From Rutidosis leptorrhynchoides (Eukaryota > Streptophyta > Magnoliopsida > Asterales > Asteraceae): a stretch of DNA of 64,000 nt. Every line of letters begins with the position of its first letter. The first letter of the stretch is position 1. Where the stretch lies: positions 6,326,001-6,390,000 of the forward strand of contig NC_092341.1 in the NCBI RefSeq assembly GCF_046630445.1. The letters run 5' to 3'. The notes under the pieces were generated by a model. It ran no database searches. It was not told where the DNA came from and saw only the letters and a list, made by a program, of their open reading frames with translations. Positions 23,383 to 33,346 of this stretch are shown here, in pieces. Made by a program: the position numbers and the translations under genes.

Positions 23383-24057
23383 CACATTGTAACACCCTCG
23401 AAGCGGGCCTAGCTGTTAGATTACTATTTTGCCCTCAGGTTGTGTGGTGTTATTATATGCTTTTATTCTAATTTTATATTTTGTATTATTTAATATTGTG
23501 GATATGACCAGTTTGTGACAAGGGTCACAGAACATGTTTGTTTATTTAATTTATACTTCGTTTGGGTCACCAAATGAGATACGAAAGAATTCAGATAATT
23601 GATAAATACCCGTGTGTTATGATGTATGGGTTTTTAACCCTTAAGTGTGTAGGTGGGGAGAATTATCTTCATTTTTCTAGATTCTTCCCCAAATATTACT
23701 CCCATACGTTCATCTCCATCTCACCAAACCCTAATCATCAAAACTTGTTCTTGGGCTCAAATTGATCTTAGAATCGTGTTCTTTGTTGTCTACTGATTCT
23801 AACAAGGTAAGAATCACAAGCCTTCATGCTTTAATCTTTGAGAAAATGGAGTTTTGTGTTAGTTTTTACAAAGTGTGTAATTTGGGTCAAAATGGTTAGA
23901 TTTGATGTTGTTTGAGTCCAAATCTTGTGGGTTTATGTTTCTACGTATTTAGTGTCTTTAATTTGGTCAGTTTTGAGGTCGTAATCGAGCTCTAGAGCAA
24001 GAATTGGTCGATTTTGGGTGAAACCCGTCACTTTGTTCTTCAGCTTCTGCAGATAAA

Positions 24058-24215
24058 CACAGTCGGCCGACTGTCTCTCGACCATTGACCGACTGACTTG
24101 ACCATCGGCCGAGTGTGTCTGTGAGAAACCATCGACCGAGTGTCTAGACAGTCGGCCGAGTGAGTGTTGACAGTCGGCCGACTGTCTCTGACAGTCGACC
24201 GATTGTATTTGGCAG
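24058..24215. repeat. array of AGTCGGCCGACT-type palindromes in LTR F
   Basis: About seven copies of CAGTCGGCCGACTG and one- or two-base variants (for example CATCGGCCGAGTG and CAGTCGACCGATTG) at irregular 20-30-bp spacing. Confidence 0.8.
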
Positions 24216-24826
24216 TGTAATATTTTACCAAGTGTTGATTTTTTTAACCATTATGCTGCCCGTTTGTATATTGATGATCATAATATTATAACTAACTTGT
24301 GAGTATTGTTTTCAGGTGATACAGACGAGGAGAAGACTTGGTAACATTACACTACCGAGTGATGTCGGTATCGGTGAGTGGGACTAACTAGAGAATATAG
24401 TATAGAGAAGCATATTATATTATGATTGCCATGCTTATTAGATATACTTATTATTGTGGTTAGTTAGTACGTTGTGATGACTGCATGTTAGTTGATGCTT
24501 GTCTGCTGGAGCCCAGTGCGTCCCTATTGTGTGGTAGCCTCGGTAGGAGAGATCAACCTGCGGGTTGGGTTCCTCATGTGGTAGCCCAGACAATCGAGGT
24601 GTATATATATGTGAATGACGCGTTCGTCGCATGTGGATTATATATATACATACGGTGGTAGAGGAACTTCTGGTAAGCCCCAGTCCAATCAGCTGGTGGT
24701 TAAAGGTTTGGCCGAGCCGCCAGAGTCTCTGTAGATGGCACTTGGGTGATGTTTGTATGTTAGACTTTGTGACATGATTAGTATGACAGTTCCTGTATAC
24801 TATTGCTTGTAGTTAGTTGCACTCAC

Positions 24827-24841
24827 TTAGCTTCGTGCTAA
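24827..24841 (+). other. conserved LTR stem-loop in F (TTAGC/GCTAA)
   Basis: GCACTCAC precedes TTAGC-TTCGT-GCTAA, then TCCCCC. The position and flanks match the TAAGC/GCTTA structure of B and G read in element sense. Confidence 0.65.
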
Positions 24842-25026
24842 TCCCCCACATCTTCCCTGCAGGTTATGGATTTGTTGTATGCTAGTTATCAGGGCGAAGA
24901 TGGGATGTTGGAAGATATGTTTGACAAAGCCGAAAACTCTGATGTCACGTCTTTTCTATTAAAGTTGTATTTACGTTTTAATATAGCACCCGGTCGTTTA
25001 TTTATTAACGTGTTATCATTAAGTGG

Positions 25027-25027
<1 letters not shown>

Positions 25028-25083
<56 letters not shown>
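25028..25083. repeat. (TA)n microsatellite in LTR F
   Basis: An uninterrupted TA run. Open frames reading YIYIYI through it are artefacts. The corresponding tract in the second LTR is where element C is inserted. Confidence 0.95.
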
Positions 25084-25087
<4 letters not shown>

Positions 25088-25169
25088 ACACACACATTTT
25101 TAACTTATGTATTAGTTAAATTGGTCTTCCGCTGTATTATTATTAAAAAAAATCTGGGGTGTTATAAGT

Positions 25170-25181
25170 TGGTATCAGAGC
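25170..25181 (+). other. primer-binding site, element F
   Basis: TGGTATCAGAGC, the initiator-tRNA-Met complement, three bases after the LTR end. Confidence 0.9.
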
Positions 25182-28100
25182 GTAGGTTTGGCAGCATGTG
25201 CACGGAAGTGACATGTTCCCAAACCGTGTGTCGAGTCAAACATATCTTGGGGTGGGTTAAGTGAGTGAAGTAGGTATTGACGAGTTAGTTGGCGGAAACT
25301 AACAGATTATCTACTAAGCTTTGTGTGTGAGATGTTGTGTTAAGAAAGGTATGAAGATCGATTCCACCCTGCTGGTGCCCTGTTGACCCTCAGTACTGAC
25401 AGAACTTCGGTGGATGCGTTTGATGCCGATTTGAATGAAGGACTTGACACGTATTAGTTGACATGGCTCCAATGATGAGGATTCAGTTGCAGAGTTGATG
25501 AGGGTTAAGGGTGCGGGTGCGATCGAGGTGTTGATAGATACAGAAGATGTCTTCTTATTCATAAAGGTACATTCTTGTTATATTGCTGTAATTGTTATTA
25601 TTGTACTTGTAGATCGTGTTCCTGTCTTTGTCAAATTTGGTGTTTGTTGTAATGATAATCTGTGACGATTAGTGTGTCAAGTTACGATTGATTAATTGTA
25701 CTTGTAAGATAGAAGTAGATGACAGTTGACGGACACAGTTACGATGACTGTGTCTAGAGCTACCTTGCCACTATCAGGATATTATTCCCTTAGACTGACT
25801 GTTATATTCTATGAGACTTTATAGATATGACCTTTGTGATATGGTGTCATGCTATTGTGAATTGTTTGTTATATGGCCTGTTGTACTATATGTGAGATTA
25901 CTGTTGGCCTAGACTAGAAGAATTGAAGTGAATGATTTGTAGTATTAACAAAAGACGAATATGAAGTCATTTCCTGACCGTTGGCTGATGAGACACACGT
26001 AGTGACCCATAAAGACTGATTAGGGTAGTGACCCCTTGGTGAGTAGTGAAAGTCTCGAACCCTATTGTGTAACTATGTGAAGTGTAGTCCTCATGCTTGA
26101 CGACCGTAACTGAACCAGTAGATGACGGACCCTATGATATTATAGTATGACGAGACTTGTTGTGTTGGACTTAGGTGAAATGTAATTCTTTCCCATGGAT
26201 CGACGGGACATACGTAGTGGCCCTTAAGGATTGAAATAGAGTAGTAGTTTCCTTGTCTTCTCATAAGAGGATCCGGACCCTGTTTGTTGTTGTCATATGT
26301 AGGTAGTTTGCGTGTCACGTATGATGTTGACTTTTTGTTTAAATGATTGTGGTCGTAGTAAGACTTTGAAGAATCGTTTTCCTACCATAGACTAATGTGA
26401 GTTAGTGGTGACCTTTTGGAAGTAAGTTTGAATGAGTTTTCCATGTAGTCTTGACTGAAAATAGGAAAGCCGTGTTTTGTCATTATGTGAGGAGTATTAT
26501 TAGCCTGGATGTACTGTTGCAGGATTTGACTAGCTAAGTAGGACCTGTAGAGTTGACCTGAGAAGTTGTTGATTTTTTTATGAATTTATATGACTCATTA
26601 GATGTCAGTATGTAAGACGCTCGTTTAGTGACTTTCTTGGAAGTAGAACAAACCTTAACGGGAATAGAAATTCAGTTCAAGCTGAATTATGATGAATCTT
26701 GACTAGGTCGGGAGACATGATTAGAACATTGATCATATTACTGTTAAGATAGAAGCATTGATCTGGTAGTTCGATAGTGACCGTTGTGAATATTTTGTCT
26801 TTTGAAGATTTGAATATAAGGTCGAGGACGGACAATAATAGCATTTGCAAATAAGACGAAGTAAGTAGGTATATTTTATTGGATGTTGGATCAGAGTTAC
26901 TAACGTGGTTACTAAAGAGGACTTAGTAGAATTAAGATCGAATTAGAACCGAGTTAGGTATTTTCTTTCAAGACTTTTGCGGTTTTGATAGCCTTGGATT
27001 GTAAAATCTATTAGTTTGGAATATAGTGGAGATTTATAACTGCCGGTGACTTAAGAAGATAGACCGTGTTGTTTTGATGAACTTGACTAAGATCTTGTTC
27101 CGAAATACTCGAAATGAAAGTGTGATTTAGAATGATGTACTATGTCTGGCCAACGGAAATACATTATAGTAAATCATACAGTAGTTTTGAGAGTCGGAAG
27201 AGATGTAACGAGTGTTAGATCGGGTGTTATTTGTCGATGAATGTGATTTTTGATGAACTGTTGACCGAGTGTAGACTTTTCTGACATAGTAATGTTAGTT
27301 GAACAATATTTGGACCTAGGCTATTGATGATCGAATAAGCCTTAGTTTTGAATTTTGATAAAGTTCGAAGCAAAATAAAGTCGATGCAGAGATAGTTTTA
27401 GTGGTGTCAAACGCGTGTATTGATATCATTTGACTGACTTAATTGTTAGATGGATGTTATTGCTTGTGGTAGTGGATATTGTTGACTTGAAATCCATGTT
27501 CGAATGATTAATGTTGGGTTAATATTGCATTTGTAAGTGTTTCTTTTAAGGATGATATGAATAAAGTCATACTTTAAGTGATGAATTTTGGGTAAGTATC
27601 AACCTAGATAAGTGATTTATGATGAAACCCTTAAATATCGAATTTAAATTAGGTATTTAATTGTGTGTTCTGGTAGCACTTTAACCAAGTGACGATCTTT
27701 CTGATGTAACTGTAGTAGTGTTGGGCATGTGTATTGATGTTACTTGAGGAAAATTAATACTTAGATATCTACTTTCAGAATGTGTGGACGATTATTCTTT
27801 ACTCAAGATTTGTGATGTAATGATTGAATTGATTTGAAATTGGGTTGGTAATCATTTCTACTATGATTGAGTTGATCAGAATAACGATTTAGTCGTTGAA
27901 TAATTGGGGAACATTGAACCAGATAAGCGAATTTCAACGAAATTCTAGAATATCGGGATTGAAACAAGTATTAAATTACGGAATTTGGGTAAATTAGTGT
28001 AATCCGAGTTGATTTGGCTATGTTGTAGTGATGAAATTAGCTAAGTTTGTGTATTCTAAAGTAAATGATAGCCATTATTCAGTGTTTTAGAGTTAGTTGA

Positions 28101-29215
28101 TCTAGGAAATTCGATGAAAGTGACTCGAGAATAACCTCAAATCATGATTGACAGATATAATGTAGTGGGTCATTAGTTGTGACTCGAGAGTTAGTGTATA
28201 AAACCTAGACATGAGATGGAATTTTCGTGGTATTTCGTAAGATTATTGATAGATCAAGTTTGGAATTCAGACGAAATTATACTTGTTCAGTTATTAGATA
28301 GCGGCAGGTTGTCAGCATTGAATTTCTTTAGCTAGTGGTAAAGACTGTTTTCTAGACCTGAATGTGAAGAATGATTCGGATATCGTGTAGTGTAAGTAAG
28401 TAAGTTTGCAGATCGGCATATAGCGGGTCTTGACCCTTGGGTAGTAGACTAGCAGATGGTGTGTTTGACTTAGACCGATAAGATAACTTTTGACCTACGA
28501 GAATGAACGGAGCTTTGTAAGGCGTATGACGGTAGGACATGATTTGACTTAGTTCACGTTGTGGCCCGTTGTGGCGGTTTGTAATACCCATGACCTTTGT
28601 TGATTTGGTGATGTAGAATTGTGGGCTTAACTAAGTTGCGTCTTCATGTGACACGTTGACAATAGACTGATGACTTAGAATAAACTGAATATAAGATTTG
28701 ATGGGTTAACTTTATGGGTAATCTCGAAATTTGATGGATCAGTCCGATTCAATGAAATTGACAGTGTATAATCGTTGTATCTTCAGAAAGTGGGGTGTAG
28801 TGACAGTTTGACGTGAAACTTTTTGTGGAAGTCAATTAAGTTGATGATGGGTCTATATAATACTTTTGGGTTGTCTTGTATTTGAATGAATGTTGATTGC
28901 ATCTAGTGTTGAATTATTTAATCGTTATCCTCTTAGCATAGCGCTAGGATAAAAGATGACGTGCACGGCCCTTGTTAAACAGTTGATTGTTGGTACTTGG
29001 TTATCCTCTTAGCATAGCGCTAGGATTGAAACAAGTAAATAATTGTGATGCTATAGACAATTGCGGGATAAATTATCTAAATGTTGTGTTGCATGATTGG
29101 AGTTGGTCGTAACAGAAAGGGTTAGCATTGACTTAGTGACGGTGAGTTTTTAAATTAATGATTTTCTCTTATAGGTTGGCAGATGAGAAAACTAATAAAC
29201 CTTGGTAATGCTTGT
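25182..29215 (+). mobile_element. element F internal region, no intact gene
   Basis: About 4 kb between the PBS and a breakpoint at 29216. There is no frame with recognisable gag, protease, RT or integrase motifs on either strand; stops are dense everywhere. Repeated phrases occur, such as GTTATCCTCTTAGCATAGCG at about 28926 and 29000, and diverged GTAGTGACCC/GTAGTGGCCC blocks near 25999 and 26214. It is either a non-autonomous LARD-like element or heavily decayed. The 3' part of F and most of its second LTR are missing. Confidence 0.6.
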
Positions 29216-29294
29216 CATCTTCGAATGCTCCCGGACACAATAGGTACAACTCTGTGAATCGTCGTTCATATGTGGTAACGTTGAACCCTTGTGT
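29216..29294 (-). pseudogene. element D gag fragment left of element B
   Basis: 79 bp matching family-A gag (as at 46660-46745). It ends with TGTGT, which is repeated after element B at 40254. The left end, 29216, is a deletion breakpoint against F internal sequence, so D has lost the rest of gag, its pol and its 3' LTR. Confidence 0.85.
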
Positions 29295-29789
29295 TGTAAC
29301 AACCCAACCCAATATACAATCGAACACGCATAAAATAAATTTTTTTTTTTTTTTACATGGGAGTGCACCACGCGCACCACCTCAGGGTGCGCGGCGCGCA
29401 CAGGCCTATTTTCAGTTCTGTCCGAATTTTCAATTTTTCGAATAAAGATCTCCCACTTCCCGACATATTTAGACGAAACTCTTTTCACAACATGTTCTAA
29501 TATGAAAAACTCATACGATTCAAACATAAAATGAGTTTTACAAAATGGGGCCCACATCGGCCGTTTTACGAGTTTCATACGAAAGTCCGAGTTTCGACCA
29601 CACTAGTTTAAATTCCAAACGACACTATGAGCATGGTGTTTGGGGTTAAACTACCCATATCTTGGTCATACTCCAAAAGCTATCACATCCCAAAAGCGTC
29701 CCCTAAACAACAAGCGAGATCTCTAATCCAATCAAAGGCCCTTACCTTTGTCGACGCCGGAGCCTATAAAAAGATAAACAACGAGAGGG

Positions 29790-29802
29790 TAAGCAAAGCT
29801 TA
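29790..29802 (-). other. conserved LTR stem-loop in B (TAAGC/GCTTA)
   Basis: TAAGC-AAA-GCTTA on the plus strand. In element sense it is preceded by GCATTCAC. An identical structure is in the other LTR at 38688-38700. Confidence 0.65.
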
Positions 29803-29999
29803 GTGAATGCAATAATTATACCCATATATATATAACATACCTACTTGCAATCACTTACACATATACCGCATACACGCTAGCAATACAATTAGCATACCAT
29901 CTCAAGTACAAAGCTAATAATCTCCAACAAATCGCTACTAGCGTAATCAATAACATATAATCGACATAATATAATATGCTACAAAACAAAATACACAAC

Positions 30000-31990
30000 T
30001 GATAATGCTAAAAACGAACATATATTTCATAGCATTATTCCCCAAGAAAGACAAGCTTTTAGTTGCAAATGTTCTATTTACAAGTGATATTCGTTTAAAT
30101 ATTAAAAGGTGAAGACAAAAGACAGATTCGACGAATTGAAGACGCAAACGACTAAAAAGCTCAAAAGTACAAAATACAATCAAAGAGGTTCCAATTATTG
30201 ATAAGAAACGTCTCGAAATTACAAGAGTACAAGATTCAAAACGCAAAGTACAAGATATTAAATTGTACGCAAGGACGTTCGAAAATCCGGAACCGGGACC
30301 AGAGTCAACTCTCAACGCTCAACGCAATGGACTAAAAATTACAAGTCAACTATGCACATGAATATAATATAATATATAAATAATTCTTAAAAATTATATA
30401 TATATTATATTATTATTTAAAATCGTCGGCAAACAAAGAGCCAAAGCTGAATGAGCTGTAAAAACGAACTCCGCGACTTGCGGAGTTCGAAGGTTAAAAG
30501 TACCGCGACTCGCGGAGACCCCCTGAACTCAATTCCCTATAAAAGCAAACGAATTCTGATCATTTTATATCCAATATATCAATCTCTCTATATCTATACG
30601 TTATATTTATATTTATAATTTATATTTTAATTTTAATTTTAATCTTAATCCTAATAATAAGGGTATGTTAGCGAATGTTGTAAGGGTGTAAGTCGAAATA
30701 CTGTCCGTGTAACGCTACGCTATTTTTAATCATTGTAAGTTATGTTCAACCTTTTTAATTTAATGTCTCGTAGCTAAGTTATTATTATGCTTATTTAATC
30801 CGAAGTAATCATGATGTTGGGCTAATTACTAAAATTGGGTAATTGGACTTTGTACCATAATTGGGGTTTGGACAAAAGAACGACACTTGTGGAAATTAGA
30901 CTATGGGCTATTAATGGGCTTTATATTTGTTTAACTAAATGATAGTTTGTTAATATTAATATAAAGATTTATAATTGGACGTACCCATAAATTACCATAT
31001 ACACTCAATCGGACACGATGGGCGGGGTATTTATATGTACGAATAATCGTTCATTTAACCGGACACGGGAATGGATTAATAGCCACTAGAATTATTAAAA
31101 CAGGGGTGAAATTATGTACAAGGACACTTGGCATAATTGATAACAGAGTATTAAAACCTTGGGTTACACGCAGTCGATAACCTGTTGTAATTATTAAACA
31201 AAGTATTAAAATCTTGTTACAGTTTAAGTCCCCAATTAGTTGGAATATTTGACTTCGGGTATAAGGATAATTTGACGAGGACACTCGCACTTTATATTTA
31301 TGACTGATGGACTGTTATGGACAAAAACCAGACGGACATATTAAATAATCCAGGACAAAGGACAATTAACCCATGGGCATAAAATTAAAATCAACACGTC
31401 AAACATCATGATTACGGAAGTTTAAATAAGCATAATTCTTTTATTTCATATTTAATTTTCTTTATTTTATATTTAATTACACTTCTAATTATCGCATTTT
31501 TATTGTTATTGTATTTAATTGCACTTTTAATTATCGTACTTTTTAATTATCGCAAGTTTATTTTATCGCACTTTTATTATTCGCAATTTCATTATCGTTA
31601 TTTACTTTACGCTTTAAATTAAGTCTTGTATTTATTTATTATTTTACATTTGGTTTTAACTACGACTAAAGTTTTAAAATCGACGAACCGGTCATTAAAC
31701 GGTAAAAATCCCCCTTTATAATAATAATATTACTTATATATATTTGTATTTTTATAAAAGTAAACTAATATATCGTTAAGCTTTGTTCAAAGATTTTTCC
31801 TGTGGAACGAACCGGACTTACTAAAAACTACACTACTGTATGATTAGGTACACTGCCTATAAGTGTTGTAGCAAGGTTTAAGTATATCCATTCTATAAAT
31901 AAATAAATATCTTGTGTAAAATTGTATCGTATTTAATAGTATTTCCTGCTAAAATTTAATAGTATTTTATACCCCTTAGCTTTAACATCA
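30000..31990 (+). mobile_element. solo LTR E (Athila-type) inside LTR B
   Basis: 1991 bp, TGATAATGC...TTAACATCA, flanked by ACAAC on both sides (29995-29999, 31991-31995). The other B LTR has a single ACAAC at the same place (38892-38896), so the empty site is visible in the same element. It matches the LTR at 50923-52912 along its length. It contains AACTCCGC-GACTT-GCGGAGTT (30469-30489) and a second CCGCGACTCGCGG. Confidence 0.93.
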
Positions 31991-31995
31991 ACAAC

Positions 31996-32320
31996 CATGG
32001 TTAACCATTCTCGCGTCATGGTGCTACCGGCTCTTTGGTTCACACCATACGCATTCGTCATGATGCTACCGGCTCTTTGGTTCACATCACAACTCGAGTC
32101 ATACTCACGCTAGAGTGCTACCGGCTCTTTGGTTCACACTCTAACAACGCTAAGGTGCTACCGGCTCTTTGGTTCACACCCTAACAAATCGTGCTATAGC
32201 GCTACCGGCTCTTTGGTTCACACTATAACACACGTACTATGACGCTACCGGCTCTTTGGTTCACATCATAGCACGCTCGCACATACTATGGCACTACCGG
32301 CTCTTTGGTTCATACCATAG
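31996..32320. repeat. hairpin array in LTR B (left copy): constant loop, covarying stems
   Basis: Seven units share the core CTACCGGCTCTTTGGTTCA. Arms differ by unit but remain complementary: ATGGT/ACCAT, TGAT/ATCA, TAGAGT/ACTCTA, TAAGGT/ACCCTA (one mismatch), TATAG/CTATA, CTATGA/TCATAG, CTATGG/CCATAG. Inside the arms a G:C pair closes the core in units 1-6; in unit 7 both bases are changed, to A:T. A plain hairpin ATGGT-TA-ACCAT opens the array. Confidence 0.9.
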
Positions 32321-33346
32321 CATACAAATAAATACATTACATACATATGCATATAATCATTCCACCCACCTTAACGATTTGGTGACGATTTATACCTCCA
32401 CAAGCTTCAAAGCAAGGTACCTAAATATATAAGTACTCGATCAACAAACAAACTTGTTGGACTAAATACCAACACTTTACTCATGTGCATTTAATGACTT
32501 AAATGCATTAAATGCCCCATTTTCACCAAAACCTCCCTTTAAGGGTCAAGACCATCATTAATCACTTAAAAGCTAGTGATTAAGGTCCAACAACACTAAC
32601 CATTACACAATTAGGGTATTTCATACCCATTTTTCCCAATTAGGTCAATCATTAGCCCTTTGACTAATTTAAAGTCAACATACCCATTTCGGGTTATCTA
32701 CTAACCCATCTAACACCCATTTACTAATTAACTAGGTGTGCTAGTAATTAACTAACCAATTAGGACTCATAAACATCAATTACCACTTTGAAACCCTAGG
32801 TTAGTTACCAATGAGTCTTCATGACTCCATCTTACCCAAGAACACCCAAAATCACCGAATATGGGTTTTATGTTCTTCATTTACCCAAACCCTAACCCTT
32901 ACACAAAATCAAAGTAAGGAAATTAAAGTTAGAACATACCACTACAACCACAACGGAGCTAGAGAGGGGATGAACAACTTTAATACCCGCACTTTGGTCC
33001 GAGAACAACTTCTTCCCCTTAGATTTAAGCTTTCACACTCAAGAATCACACTCTCACTCTAAAATTTAAGTAAAGGGGATAAGGTTGTTGATAATGGAGT
33101 TAATGATACTCCACAACTGACCAACTGGCCTTTAACTCGTCCACAAGTGAAATTACCAAATTGCCCATCAAAATATCTCATTAAAACAGCAAAATCCCGG
33201 CTACAGTAGGGAGTGCGCGGCGCGCTCCCTTTGGTGTGCGCGGCGCGCACTAAGCTCAGATTGCTCTCTGACTTCTGTTTAACTGCACAATCATTCCCAC
33301 ACTTTATGTACTCTATATACTCTACTGTACAATGAAGATTAGGGTC

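Larger units (their letters stand above)
22344..23387 (-). repeat. LTR G, left part (B-related LTR), interrupted by element F
   Basis: Starts TGTAACAACCCG and shares blocks with LTR B, for example the region GAGCATGGTGTTTGGGGTT and GAGAGGGTAAGC...GTGAATGCAATAATTATACCC. It stops at 23387 where F begins, and the homology to LTR B resumes at 61878. By analogy with B the element is coded on the minus strand. It contains a palindrome TAAGCCG/CGGCTTA (22403-22421), a stem-loop (22859-22873) and a hairpin array (23110-23382). Confidence 0.85.
23388..25166 (+). repeat. element F 5' LTR
   Basis: 1779 bp from TGTAACACCCTCG to GGGGTGTTATA. A PBS follows at once. The 3' end matches 61795-61877, the surviving tail of the second LTR. 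CACAT before it and CACAA after 61877 form a near-perfect TSD. It includes a palindrome array (24058-24215), a stem-loop (24827-24841) and a (TA)n tract (25028-25083). Splice-like sites occur too: donor AAG/GTAAGAATC near 23804, acceptor TTTTCAG near 24315 and acceptor CCCTGCAG near 24862. Confidence 0.88.

Noticed and set aside
24866..25264. 132-codon frame with YIYIYI run as a gene
   Set aside because: Most of it is translated TA microsatellite and LTR end. Only the first about 40 codons could be of interest, and they lack homology I recognise.
29212..29445. Plus-strand frame spanning 29212-29445
   Set aside because: It crosses the boundary between the gag fragment of D and LTR B and is therefore a chimera of two elements.
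31996..32320. CRISPR-like array (regularly spaced identical cores)
   Set aside because: It lies inside an LTR in a plant genome. The spacers are not independent but form complementary arms around each core, and the same array is present in both LTRs of one element.
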